From Pseudohalioglobus sediminis (lineage in GTDB: Bacteria > Pseudomonadota > Gammaproteobacteria > Pseudomonadales > Halieaceae), in contig NZ_VTUX01000002.1 in assembly GCF_008370495.1 (NCBI RefSeq), positions 62,001 to 126,000 on the forward strand: a DNA stretch of 64,000 nt, given 5' to 3'. How positions within the stretch are numbered: position 1 is the first letter of the stretch; every line of letters begins with the position of its first letter. The notes under the pieces were generated by a model. The model was not told where the DNA came from, ran no database searches, and saw only the letters and a list, made by a program, of their open reading frames with translations. Both the position numbers and the translations under genes were made by a program. Positions 9,945 through 18,280 of the stretch are shown in pieces.

Positions 9945-10164
9945 GGCAATCTCCCTGCACAAACTCGCTTGCGAGGCTGCGCGGCTCCTGTGACGTTGTT
10001 GGCAGGCGCAGAGTATAGCAAGCGGAGATGGCATCGCAGCAGGCAGATAGCATGAAAAACAGCGTGGGGGGCGGTAAAGACGGGCGCAGCGTAAAGGCTC
10101 ACAGCGACGCACCCGCGAAACAGCGTGTCGTGTAAGAGGGCGGTTGTAATGAGTTTAAGAAAGA

Positions 10165-10182
10165 GCACACATCCATGTGTGC
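10165..10182. repeat. Inverted repeat GCACACAT/ATGTGTGC
   Basis: Two perfect 8-base arms (10165-10172 and 10175-10182) separated by CC. A related sequence, ATGTGCGC, recurs 17 bases downstream. It looks like a protein-binding palindrome rather than a transcript hairpin, because the two-base centre is too short for a stable loop. Confidence 0.5.
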
Positions 10183-10188
10183 GGCAAG

Positions 10189-10262
10189 CTATCCCTAGAT
10201 GTGCGCACTGCCCCGGGAATGCCCGGGACAACTGTCCCTGGGTGCGACTGTACTATCCCTAG
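10189..10262 (+). promoter_or_regulatory. Direct repeats of CTATCCCTAG, candidate operators
   Basis: The ten bases CTATCCCTAG occur exactly at 10189-10198 and again at 10253-10262, 64 bases apart, close to six DNA turns. Between them lies an additional inverted repeat GGGACA/TGTCCC (10225-10230, 10233-10238). The second copy extends to CCCTAGTTCC (10257-10266), whose exact reverse complement GGAACTAGGG lies at 10342-10351, just upstream of the promoter. This geometry suggests sites for a dimeric regulator, perhaps the adjacent LuxR-type protein itself. Confidence 0.5.
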
Positions 10263-10368
10263 TTCCCAACCTGATCACATCCTGTGTTTCAGATTGCAGT
10301 TCCACCTTAGTCAAAGTTGGGCCAGAGTAAAATAACCCATAGGAACTAGGGTTTTTTTGAGGCTTTCT

Positions 10369-10398
10369 TTGACCGCTTTTTTCTCGATGGTCTAATAT
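10369..10398 (+). promoter_or_regulatory. Predicted sigma70-type promoter of the response-regulator operon
   Basis: A -35 box TTGACC (10369-10374) and a -10 box TAATAT (10393-10398) are separated by 18 bases. This places the start of transcription near 10405 and gives a leader of roughly 23 bases before the ATG at 10428. The inverted copy GGAACTAGGG ends 17 bases upstream of the -35 box, a position typical of activator sites. Confidence 0.55.
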
Positions 10399-10427
10399 GC
10401 TGCGTATAGGAATATGGACTTGTACCC

Positions 10428-11096
10428 ATGCATATCATGCTGGTTGACGATCATTCCCTGATCCGTTCGGGCATCAGCGATAGCCTCGCCAAACACTATC
10501 CCGGGATTGAGATAACGGAAGCAGAGAGCAGTAAGGCTGCGCTCAGTCTCGCGCGTGAGCAGAGCATTGACCTGGCACTGGTGGACTTGTTCATGCCCGG
10601 CGAAAAGCTGTTCAGCCTGGTTCGCGAACTGGGCTCCAGGGATATGGATATCCCGTTTATTGTCCTGTCGTCGTCAGACAACCCATCGCACATTCGCAAG
10701 TGTATCGATCTTGGTGCGCTCGGCTATGTGCCGAAGTCCTCTGCACAGTCTGAACTGTTTGCCGCGGTAGACCGCGTGCTCGCCGGTGGTACCTATTACC
10801 CCTCGCCAGCGCTGCAAGCGCATCAGCCAGAGCCGGCTGCGGATGAAGAGCCGGTGTCCATGTCCTACGGCTACAACGAGGTCGAGAATATTCTCACGGC
10901 CCGGCAAATGGAAATTCTGGAACTGATTGCACACGGACAAACCAATAAGCAGATAGCCAACAATCTCGGGGTCTCCAACTACACGGTTAAAGTACACGTG
11001 AGCGCGGTATTCAAGGCGCTGGGGCTAAGCAACCGGTCCCAGGCAGCGATTCTTGGCGAGAAGATCGGTCTCTCATCGCAGGTAACGGGAAACTGA
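10428..11096 (+). CDS. LuxR/NarL-type response regulator
   Basis: Two-domain transcription regulator of 222 residues. The N-terminal receiver domain (about 1-118) has acidic pocket D7/D8, phosphoacceptor Asp53 in LVDLFMPG and conserved Lys103 in YVPKSS. The C-terminal LuxR-type helix-turn-helix (about 155-210) reads LTARQMEILELIAHGQTNKQ and then a recognition helix in NYTVKVHVSAVF. It is first in a run with a periplasmic binding protein, a hybrid kinase and a TonB receptor, so the kinase is its probable partner. The resemblance is to NarL-family regulators, some of which control PQQ alcohol dehydrogenases; that link is inference. Confidence 0.93.
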   Translation: MHIMLVDDHSLIRSGISDSLAKHYPGIEITEAESSKAALSLAREQSIDLALVDLFMPGEKLFSLVRELGSRDMDIPFIVLSSSDNPSHIRKCIDLGALGYVPKSSAQSELFAAVDRVLAGGTYYPSPALQAHQPEPAADEEPVSMSYGYNEVENILTARQMEILELIAHGQTNKQIANNLGVSNYTVKVHVSAVFKALGLSNRSQAAILGEKIGLSSQVTGN

Positions 11097-11130
11097 TTCT
11101 CTGCGGCGGCCATCAGGACGGTGCAGAGTG

Positions 11131-12084
11131 ATGGCTAACCAGCTCTATCGCCTGGCACTCTTCGCACTGGTCCTGGCCAGCCTGGTTTTCACTGCGCGGG
11201 CACAGGCCGATGTCGCCCGACCTTTGATCGTGACCAGCGCATTGAGCGGCGTATACGGCGAGATTCTCGAGCGACTGGAAGAGTGCTCGGCCTTCGCCAT
11301 CGACAAGCAAGTGATATCACTCAGCGATGCTGAGTTGAGCGAAGCATCGGTACGCAAGGCAGACTCGATAATAGCAATTGGTACGCGCGCATCAGCGGCG
11401 GTCTACGAACTGGCGCCGAGTGTGCCGGTATTGAGCGCGCTGATTACCGAAAGCGGCTTCGAGCATCTCGCCGCCAGGCACTATGGTTCCGTCGCGCAGG
11501 CGCTGGAGGCCGGGGTTTCGGCGATTTACCTGGACCAGCCTCCAGCGCGCCTGTACCGGCTGGGCATGTTACTTGTGCCCGACGCAGATCGAGTAGGCGT
11601 CATTGCCACTGACCCTGCCAGCGCGAGTATCGTCGATAATATCTCGGGCGACACAATAACCACTCCTGAACTGGAGTGGGTGACGCTGACCGATCTTGCC
11701 AAGCCCATCAAGCTTCTGGGGCCGTTGATGCAGCGCTCTGCGTTCGTGATTGCGCTGCCAGGGAAACGGGCGATAACGCTGTCCGCGGCGAAATGGATTC
11801 TTGAAATTGGTTCCAGTACCCGCACCCCGGTCATTGCCTATTCCCGCAAATACGCCACATCAGGCGCGCTCGCGGCGGTGTATACCTCCCCGGTCGATGT
11901 TGCCGACCAGGTTGCGGATGTATGCACGAGAACGCAGGGCTTCGCCAGCGGGCCAGCAGCGGTGTATCCACCGGAGCACTTTTCAGTCGAAATCAATGCC
12001 GCCGTGGCGCGAGTTCTGGGCATTCCTGTGCGCGACCCCGGCTATTATCGCGATGCCCTGATGCGCGCGGAGGGTCGACCATGA
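11131..12084 (+). CDS. Periplasmic ABC-type substrate-binding-like protein
   Basis: A 317-residue exported protein: signal peptide at residues 1-27 with the hydrophobic core LALFALVLASLVF and likely cleavage after ARAQA. The rest has the alternating strand-helix look of the TrpX-like (ABC_sub_bind) periplasmic binding family, for example DSIIAIGTRASAAVYELAPS and ADRVGVIATDPASASIVD. There is no ABC permease or ATPase beside it, and its stop overlaps the start of the hybrid kinase (ATGA at 12081). A ligand-sensing role feeding the kinase is therefore more likely than transport. Start may be the GTG at 11128 or the ATG at 11131. Confidence 0.75.
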   Translation: MANQLYRLALFALVLASLVFTARAQADVARPLIVTSALSGVYGEILERLEECSAFAIDKQVISLSDAELSEASVRKADSIIAIGTRASAAVYELAPSVPVLSALITESGFEHLAARHYGSVAQALEAGVSAIYLDQPPARLYRLGMLLVPDADRVGVIATDPASASIVDNISGDTITTPELEWVTLTDLAKPIKLLGPLMQRSAFVIALPGKRAITLSAAKWILEIGSSTRTPVIAYSRKYATSGALAAVYTSPVDVADQVADVCTRTQGFASGPAAVYPPEHFSVEINAAVARVLGIPVRDPGYYRDALMRAEGRP

Positions 12085-14753
12085 CGGCTCGTCAGCGCAG
12101 CGGTGGCGGTATGCGACGCAAAATCCTCCTGCTTGCGATCATTCCCGCGTTGAGTATCAGTATTATCCTGACCTGGTATTTCACCAGCACACGCCAGGCG
12201 CAACTGACGCGTGACCTGCAGTTACTTGGTCACACTACTGCCGAGCACCTCGCCATTGCCGGCAAATTGGCCCTGTTTGCGGACAACCTGGAAAGTCTCA
12301 GGCAAATTGGCCTGGGCCCATCCAGTAACCCGGCCGTAACCGGAGTCGCATTTCTGGACTCGTCCGCTGAACCCGTTTTGTTGTTAAGTGACTCCGGCGA
12401 TTTCCAGGTGCCGGGATTTTCCGGCGAACATATGTGGCAGAACAATCAGTACCGGGGAGATGAGATCTGGTATTTCCGCGCCCCGGTGATGCTGGAAACC
12501 GAAACCATGACGGACTATGACGAGGCCGGGGAGGGCGGGCAGGAATTGCTGGGCTGGTCTGTTATCGGCCTGTCGCAAATCGAGCTCTTTCGTGCGCAGC
12601 AGGAAAACCTGTTTGCTGGCTTTGTTATCTTCGCTATTGCCACCATCATTGCCGGCTTCGCCGCCTGGCTGATCGGGCACCAGATTTACCAGCCGGTGCG
12701 AGATCTCACTACCACTGTTGAAACCATGGAAGCGGGCGATCTTTCCGTTCGGGCACGGGTTGCGGGTGAACGCGAAGTCAGGATTCTTGCCCGCGTGATC
12801 AACCGCTTGGCGGCAAACCTTAACGAAACCAATATTCGCCTCAAGCAGGAGGTGGATGAGGCCACCGCGGACCTGCGCGATGCCATGAATGCAAAGGACG
12901 AGTTCCTCGCGCGTGTCAGCCACGAGTTGCGCACTCCGCTGACGACCATTATCGGCTATACCCACCGCCTGGAACGCTCGACATTGACCGCGGAACAGGC
13001 CGAATTCAGCCATGCCATCCAGCAGTCATCGGAGCTGTTGCTGGCGGTCATCAACGATATTCTCGACTTTTCCCGTTTACAGCATGGCGGGCTTGAGTTG
13101 GAAAGTATCGAATTCAACCTCGAGACCGCTCTGGAGGATGTGGTTGCCATGCATGCCAGCGGTGCCAGTGAGAAGTCGATAGAGCTGGTATTGCTTGTCG
13201 ATTCAGACGTCCCGCGCTACTGCCTTGGTGATGTCGTCCGCCTGAAGCAGGTGGTCAACAACCTGTTGGCCAATGCGGTGAAGTTCACTGAGCAGGGCGA
13301 AATCGTGGTGCATGCCGCCATGCAGGATGAGTCGGGCACGTCGCCGCCAGCAGGCGAAAAAAACAGCGGGGTTGGCATGGAAATCAGCGTGCAGGATACC
13401 GGCATCGGAATTGCGCCTGAGGCCATGGACAAACTGTTCACCTCTTTTTCCCAGGCCGATACCTCAATCAATCGACGCTTCGGTGGCAGTGGCCTGGGGC
13501 TGGTCATCTGTAAGCAGTTGGCGGACTTGCTGGGGGGGGATATCTCGCTGCAGAGTCAGGTCGGCGAGGGCACGCGAGCTTCCTTCTCGATTTCGCTGCG
13601 CCGGGCCACCGGTGCCAACCAGCACCTGCCGATCCCGCATCGTGAAGCAGCGGTCGCCGTCGTGGACGCCAACCGCTGGTCCAGGCGCGCGCTGCGCAGC
13701 CAGGTCACACACTGGACACGCCAGGTATACGCACTCGAATCAGTACAGGAACTTATCGATCTGCTCGACAACCCTGCCCCTGAACTGATGGCGGTACTGA
13801 TATCCGAACCACCAGGGGCAGTGCACGATGAAGCGCTGCAGCGCAAGCTGACCGGCCTGCGCGAGCACTATGAGGGCCCCATCGCGCTTATGCGTTATAT
13901 GCTGGAAACGCCGGACATGGAAGGCGAGGGTTGGCACCAGGCTTTGCAGCCAATGACGCTGCTTTCGAAGCCATCGCGCCGCCAGAGTGTACTGCAATGG
14001 CTGGATTCACTGGAGCAGGGCGATACTGCGGAAACGGAAGTACAGAACCCGCTGGACCCAGCGAGCGGCAGCCTTAATGGTATCGAGATAGTCATCGCAG
14101 AAGACAACCAGTTCAACCAGGATCTGTTCAGGATGGTGCTGGAACAGGAGGGGGCCACGGTGCGGGTGGCCAACAATGGCGCCGAGGCGCTACAGGCTTT
14201 TCGTGTATCAGGCGCGACCCTGGTATTGATGGATGCGCATATGCCCGAGGTCGACGGCATTCGCGCAAGCCAACAGATCGTCGAGGAAGCGGCCAGACTG
14301 GAGCGCGAAGTAGTCATTGTCGGCCTCACGGCGGATACTTCAAGCGCGGAGCATGAGCGCTTCATCCAGGCCGGGGCCGTGGAAGTGCTGTCGAAGCCGG
14401 TGAATGAGGATGCGCTCATCGAAACGCTCTGCAGGCACGCAGAAATGGCATACGATGGCGGAGCGAACCGCAGTATAATGGACCTGGACAGTACAGATGT
14501 AGCCCTGCATGCGGAATTGATGGCCCAACTGGGCGCGTTGCGACGAGACCTGGCGCAGGGCGCGTTTGAGCAGTGTCGCGAGATCCTGCACCAGCTCCAG
14601 GGATTATGTGGCCTTTGCGGCATTCATGACCTGCAGCATGGTTTGCAGCAGGTCAAAACGCTTCTGGCTAATAACGAGTTAGCACAGGCGGAACAGAAGA
14701 TCGTTGAGCTGGAGAACATACTGCTGCAAGAGAAGCGGCAGGCGAGGGTGTGA
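12081..14753 (+). CDS. Tripartite hybrid sensor histidine kinase with Hpt domain
   Basis: Inner-membrane BarA-like phosphorelay kinase of 890 residues. Order: TM1 (about 12-33), extracytoplasmic sensor region (about 36-175), TM2 (about 178-199), HAMP (about 199-253), HisKA with His281 in RVSHELRTPL, HATPase with N-box near 393, DTGIGIAPE near 439 and GGSGLGL near 470. Next come a degenerate receiver-like domain (about 522-637), a true receiver with Asp718 in LVLMDAHMPEVDG and Lys772, and a C-terminal Hpt-like helix bundle with His837 in ILHQLQGLCGLCG. It starts at the ATG overlapping the upstream stop. It probably phosphorylates the LuxR-type regulator encoded first in the cluster. Confidence 0.93.
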   Translation: MTARQRSGGGMRRKILLLAIIPALSISIILTWYFTSTRQAQLTRDLQLLGHTTAEHLAIAGKLALFADNLESLRQIGLGPSSNPAVTGVAFLDSSAEPVLLLSDSGDFQVPGFSGEHMWQNNQYRGDEIWYFRAPVMLETETMTDYDEAGEGGQELLGWSVIGLSQIELFRAQQENLFAGFVIFAIATIIAGFAAWLIGHQIYQPVRDLTTTVETMEAGDLSVRARVAGEREVRILARVINRLAANLNETNIRLKQEVDEATADLRDAMNAKDEFLARVSHELRTPLTTIIGYTHRLERSTLTAEQAEFSHAIQQSSELLLAVINDILDFSRLQHGGLELESIEFNLETALEDVVAMHASGASEKSIELVLLVDSDVPRYCLGDVVRLKQVVNNLLANAVKFTEQGEIVVHAAMQDESGTSPPAGEKNSGVGMEISVQDTGIGIAPEAMDKLFTSFSQADTSINRRFGGSGLGLVICKQLADLLGGDISLQSQVGEGTRASFSISLRRATGANQHLPIPHREAAVAVVDANRWSRRALRSQVTHWTRQVYALESVQELIDLLDNPAPELMAVLISEPPGAVHDEALQRKLTGLREHYEGPIALMRYMLETPDMEGEGWHQALQPMTLLSKPSRRQSVLQWLDSLEQGDTAETEVQNPLDPASGSLNGIEIVIAEDNQFNQDLFRMVLEQEGATVRVANNGAEALQAFRVSGATLVLMDAHMPEVDGIRASQQIVEEAARLEREVVIVGLTADTSSAEHERFIQAGAVEVLSKPVNEDALIETLCRHAEMAYDGGANRSIMDLDSTDVALHAELMAQLGALRRDLAQGAFEQCREILHQLQGLCGLCGIHDLQHGLQQVKTLLANNELAQAEQKIVELENILLQEKRQARV

Positions 14754-14772
14754 GGTGGTGCGGAAGTGGCAG

Positions 14773-16836
14773 ATGCGTGACAAGAAGAACCCGGCAATGA
14801 ATTCCACGTGGCGCATTGCGCTTGGCCTGCTGACGCTGGCCCAGGTAAGCGCTGCACATGCGCAGGAAGCTGATTATCTGACCGAGGAAGATGTCTTCCT
14901 CGACGTCCCCGTCGCCAGTGGTGCCAGCCGGTTCCCGCAGGCGCTGAACAAGGCGCCGGTGAGCGTTATTATCATCGATCGCGAAATGATCAAGGCGGCC
15001 GGGGTGCTCGAAGTGCCTGACCTGTTTCGGCTGCTCCCCGGTTTCCAGGTCTATTCCGCTGCCTACAACCATCCTGTGTTCAATTATCATACGCTGCCGG
15101 ATGGCTTCCCCAGTCGCATGGAAGTGCGCATCGATGGTCGATCGGTCTACGAACCCTTTACCAATACCGTGTTCTGGATCGTACAGGGTCTGGAAGTGGA
15201 GGACATCGACTACATAGAAGTGGTTCGTGGCTCAAATGTCTCCGCCTACGGTGCCAACGCCATCAACGGTTCAATCAATATTGTAACGCGTTCGCCTGTG
15301 GCAGCACCGGGTCTCACCCTCCGTGGCGCAGCCGGAAGCAACGATACCGAGAACCTGTCCATCGGCTACAGCGGGACCCATGAGGCTGTCAGCTATCGTA
15401 TTTCCGGGCGCCACCGCCAGAACAGCGGCTTCGGCAGCTTCGAGGGCCAGGACCTGGATGACGACAGCGAGGCGTGGTCGGTTACCGGTAACCTGCTGTG
15501 GACGCCATCCCTGCGCGATAAGGTCAGCGTGCAACTTGGCTACAGTGATAGCGACTTCACTTTCGACCAGGGCAACAGTAACGTTGAGCTTGACGAGTTG
15601 TTTCCCTGGGATATCCAGTATTCATACCAGCACGTCGACTGGCAGCATCAAATCAATCACCAGCACTCGCTGCGTGTGGCACTTACCCACAGTCGCAATG
15701 AGATCAATGCCATAGAACGGGAAGCGCTGCTTTCGGAGCTGATCGGGCTCCCCCCGGGCCTGATCTGGCCCGGACTGGATGATTTCGAATTGGTGCTGGG
15801 CATCGACGACGGCTACTCGGAACGCTACGATCTCGAACTCAGCCATACGGGCGAATCGGGTGAGCGACTCAAGTTCGACTGGGGTGCCAGCGCGCGGCGT
15901 GACCGGGCCAAGAGCCAACTCCACTTCAGCACGGAGTCCTCTGTATCAGAGAACTACTATCGGCTGTTTGGTAATGCTGAATACGATGCGCTGGACTGGC
16001 TGACCTTGAATGCAGGTGCCTCGCTGAGCTACAACGATACGGTCAAGGATCATAACTCCTGGCGTTTATCTGCCAACTTTCATGTCAACGCCAACAACAC
16101 GCTGCGCTTTGCCCTGAGTCGCGCCACGCGTGCACCCACGCTACTTACCGCTAACTATTTCCGTACAATCAACAATGGCGGCGTGGTCTACGACCTGGAC
16201 CTGATCAGTGACGAGGACATAGCCGAGGAGGAGCGCAAGGGAGCGGAACTGGGCTACTTCGGTTACTTCTTTGGCGGCAAGCTGACTACAGATTTGAAGT
16301 TGTTCTACGAGGACAACGAACACCTGATTGATGTGCAGACCGATCGTGACTACCGCGGCCCCCTGTCGGTGGATAACGAGGTGGCGTTCATGACCAACAG
16401 CCTGCAATCAGAGGACTATGGTTTTGAGGCCTACGTGAACTGGCGGCCGGACCAGGCCTGGCTGATTACCGCCCAGTACACGTGGATGGACATCGACGCA
16501 GAGCATGCGCGGCGCATCAACCCGGACAGGATCAGTGATCGCAGCGATGCGGTTGCCGAAAACATGGCCAGCATGATGGTCAACCGTGCCTTCGGACACG
16601 GCTTTCACGGCGCTTTTACCTGGTATTACCAGTCTGAGATCAACTGGAAGAGCGGCCCACCGGTTGAAGACTATGATCGACTGGACGTGAACCTGCGCAA
16701 GGAATTCCAGTTCGAGCGCTTCAGCGGTCGAGTTGAGTTTATCGCCCAGAACATTTTTGGCGACGATTATGCGGATTACCGGCCGTTTCATGAATTTGAT
16801 TCACGATATTACATCAGGCTGGTTACCGAATTCTGA
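14773..16836 (+). CDS. TonB-dependent outer-membrane receptor
   Basis: Outer-membrane gated transporter, 687 residues. A signal peptide (long basic n-region, core ALGLLTLAQVSAA, cleavage after AHA) precedes a plug domain (about 45-180) with SVIIIDREMIKAAG, DLFRLLPGFQVY and YIEVVRGSNVSAYGANAING. A beta-barrel rich in alternating aromatic strands follows, ending YYIRLVTEF with the terminal Phe required for Bam recognition. The ATG at 14773 has GGAAG six bases upstream; another ATG at 14797 is possible. It follows the hybrid kinase by 19 bases, so receptor and signalling genes are likely co-transcribed. The ligand is unknown. Confidence 0.92.
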   Translation: MRDKKNPAMNSTWRIALGLLTLAQVSAAHAQEADYLTEEDVFLDVPVASGASRFPQALNKAPVSVIIIDREMIKAAGVLEVPDLFRLLPGFQVYSAAYNHPVFNYHTLPDGFPSRMEVRIDGRSVYEPFTNTVFWIVQGLEVEDIDYIEVVRGSNVSAYGANAINGSINIVTRSPVAAPGLTLRGAAGSNDTENLSIGYSGTHEAVSYRISGRHRQNSGFGSFEGQDLDDDSEAWSVTGNLLWTPSLRDKVSVQLGYSDSDFTFDQGNSNVELDELFPWDIQYSYQHVDWQHQINHQHSLRVALTHSRNEINAIEREALLSELIGLPPGLIWPGLDDFELVLGIDDGYSERYDLELSHTGESGERLKFDWGASARRDRAKSQLHFSTESSVSENYYRLFGNAEYDALDWLTLNAGASLSYNDTVKDHNSWRLSANFHVNANNTLRFALSRATRAPTLLTANYFRTINNGGVVYDLDLISDEDIAEEERKGAELGYFGYFFGGKLTTDLKLFYEDNEHLIDVQTDRDYRGPLSVDNEVAFMTNSLQSEDYGFEAYVNWRPDQAWLITAQYTWMDIDAEHARRINPDRISDRSDAVAENMASMMVNRAFGHGFHGAFTWYYQSEINWKSGPPVEDYDRLDVNLRKEFQFERFSGRVEFIAQNIFGDDYADYRPFHEFDSRYYIRLVTEF

Positions 16837-17364
16837 CCTGCCCGATTCCCGGCGGTTCGAGGGAAAGTGGGTTTGTTAGCTCCTATGGGCTATTCCAAAT
16901 TATCCGCATCACCCTAGACTGGTAACTCGACATCCCATTGAATGATTGAGCGGTGCTGGAACCCCGGAGAGCAGTACGATTGTCTCCCCCAGCGACCGCT
17001 TCCCGGAAGGGTAGATGCTGTGGCTGACCTGACACCACCGATTATCGACGTAAATACCAACGCGGCTAACTGCGTCGTGTGTCCGACCTGTAGCGAGCCC
17101 TTTGTGCCACGCACAAAGACCCACGTATTCTGCACGCTGAAGTGCTTTATACCGCCGAAAAAGCGGCGCTGCTGCGCGGAAACACCTGCTGGCAAGCGCA
17201 GTCCCGGATAGAAACCGGAACAGCGCAGAGGAGGCTTTCCCGCCGCGATACCGGCACTCAACCCGTCTTTGCCTGCCGCTTGTTCAAGCAGTCAGCACAG
17301 TTGGCGACGCACATCAATCATTTCGAAACGCTCAAGCGACGAGGCGGTTCTTCCTGCACCAGCG
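16837..17364. other. Intergenic stretch between TonB receptor and TetR gene
   Basis: The receptor (plus) and the TetR gene (minus) converge here over 528 bases. The only supportable content is a possible short Cys-rich reading frame (17020-17211, listed separately). No strong terminator hairpin with a T-run, RNA gene or mobile-element end was seen in the rest. Confidence 0.5.
17020..17211 (+). CDS. Possible small zinc-ribbon protein
   Basis: A frame open from 16942 to 17211 contains VCPTCSEPFVPRTKTHVFC followed by TLKC: two Cys pairs (C-x2-C, then 13 residues, then C-x3-C) like small treble-clef zinc-finger proteins. A GTG at 17020 preceded by GGAAGG nine bases upstream would give 63 residues; an ATG at 16942 would give 89 but lacks an obvious ribosome-binding site. 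The C-terminus is basic (PPKKRRC). It could be a real mini-protein or a remnant of a larger zinc-finger gene; codon use gives no decisive answer. Confidence 0.4.
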   Translation: MADLTPPIIDVNTNAANCVVCPTCSEPFVPRTKTHVFCTLKCFIPPKKRRCCAETPAGKRSPG

Positions 17365-18015
17365 CTAGTCTGATTTACACAGGTAGCGCAGCAGCAGCGT
17401 GACCAGTTCCTGCCTGAAACTTGCCTGCTCGAGAAGCTCCGGTTCCTCCGAGCTTGCCGACAGCAATACACCTGAGAGAGCGTGGGAAGCAATCCGGCTG
17501 AGCTTGTCGATATCATTGCTCCTCAACTTCGCTTTGTGCCTTCGTAGAAAGCTGGCAAGCCACTCATCCCATCCGGGATGGCTGCGTGAAATCTGCAACT
17601 CATTGATCTGGCGGTGAATGTCAAAGCTGTGCTGGTAGGCGCGGTAGAACTCCGGGTCCATGCGCTGCAGCATAAGCCGTTGCTCGACCTCCATGTCTAC
17701 AATCGCTGCCAGCGTGTCTTCCAGTGAGACCCTGGAAAGTCGCTCAATCTCGACAACACGCTCCAGGGCCGCTGCCTTGTATTGCTTGACCTGTTCCTGG
17801 AAAACCTCCGCCAGTATGGCCTCCTTGTTCGGGAAGTATTGATACAGCGAGGCAATGTTGATGCCTGCCACATCGGCGATACGCTGTGTGGTCAGCTGCT
17901 CGGGGCCTTCCTCTTCCAGTATTTTCAGGCAGGCTTCCTGGATCGCCTTTACCAGCATGAGTGAGCGGCTTTGCTTGGGGCGTTTTCGCGGCTGCGGTAA
18001 ATCAGGCTTACTCAT
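17365..18015 (-). CDS. TetR/AcrR-family transcriptional regulator
   Basis: 216 residues. The N-terminal helix-turn-helix (about 20-70) reads TTQRIADVAGINIASLYQYF with following PNKEAILAEVF, a typical TetR signature; the C-terminal two-thirds is the helical ligand/dimer domain. The basic N-terminus (PRKRPKQSRS) is common in this family. It is divergent from an SDR gene starting at 18281, and the 265-base gap between them holds a long inverted repeat, so it probably regulates that operon and perhaps itself. The inducer is unknown. Confidence 0.92.
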   Translation of the reverse strand: MSKPDLPQPRKRPKQSRSLMLVKAIQEACLKILEEEGPEQLTTQRIADVAGINIASLYQYFPNKEAILAEVFQEQVKQYKAAALERVVEIERLSRVSLEDTLAAIVDMEVEQRLMLQRMDPEFYRAYQHSFDIHRQINELQISRSHPGWDEWLASFLRRHKAKLRSNDIDKLSRIASHALSGVLLSASSEEPELLEQASFRQELVTLLLRYLCKSD

Positions 18016-18140
18016 GCAAATGTAAGACGGTTATGATGGATTCCGGAATGTGCAATAAATCTCATGAACTATCAACAGGATAGGTGGCATCGCAGCGTCC
18101 TGGAATGCCAGTTGTTGCCGCCGGCAATAGGGGATTATGC

Positions 18141-18175
18141 TTTAGCTTTAGCACGCAACAGGCGCGCCTGCGTGC
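18141..18175. repeat. Tandem TTTAGC and extended palindrome between TetR and SDR genes
   Basis: TTTAGC is repeated twice in tandem at 18141-18152. It runs into GCACG (18151-18155), a three-base CAA bulge, the perfect 12-base palindrome CAGGCGCGCCTG (18159-18170) and CGTGC (18171-18175), complementary to GCACG. It lies in a divergent control region and is a candidate operator for the adjacent TetR protein, though a cruciform or RNA hairpin is equally drawable. Confidence 0.45.
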
Positions 18176-18280
18176 TGCAAACGGGGCTGGTCAGGAGGCC
18201 GCGCCAGTGACCGTGGGAACAGCAGTTCGAAAGAGTCGCATCGAGGCCGCAAATTAACCGCATGATTCTGGAGCACGAAT

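Larger units (their letters stand above)
9945..10427. other. Intergenic control region rich in palindromes
   Basis: No gene is seen in these 483 bases, which separate an SDR gene (minus) from the response regulator (plus). The segment 10165-10351 carries several short inverted and direct repeats, described as separate entries, and ends in a plausible promoter. The part from 9945 to about 10160 shows nothing distinctive beyond the SDR upstream region. Confidence 0.6.

Noticed and set aside
9945-10112. N-terminal extension of the SDR at 9210
   Set aside because: The extra 56 residues are Arg/Cys-rich without homology, and the internal ATG at 9944 has a strong ribosome-binding site.
17142-17402. 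86-codon frame after the TonB receptor
   Set aside because: It overlaps the end of the TetR gene, lacks a ribosome-binding site and shows no motif; the overlapping Cys-rich frame is the better candidate.
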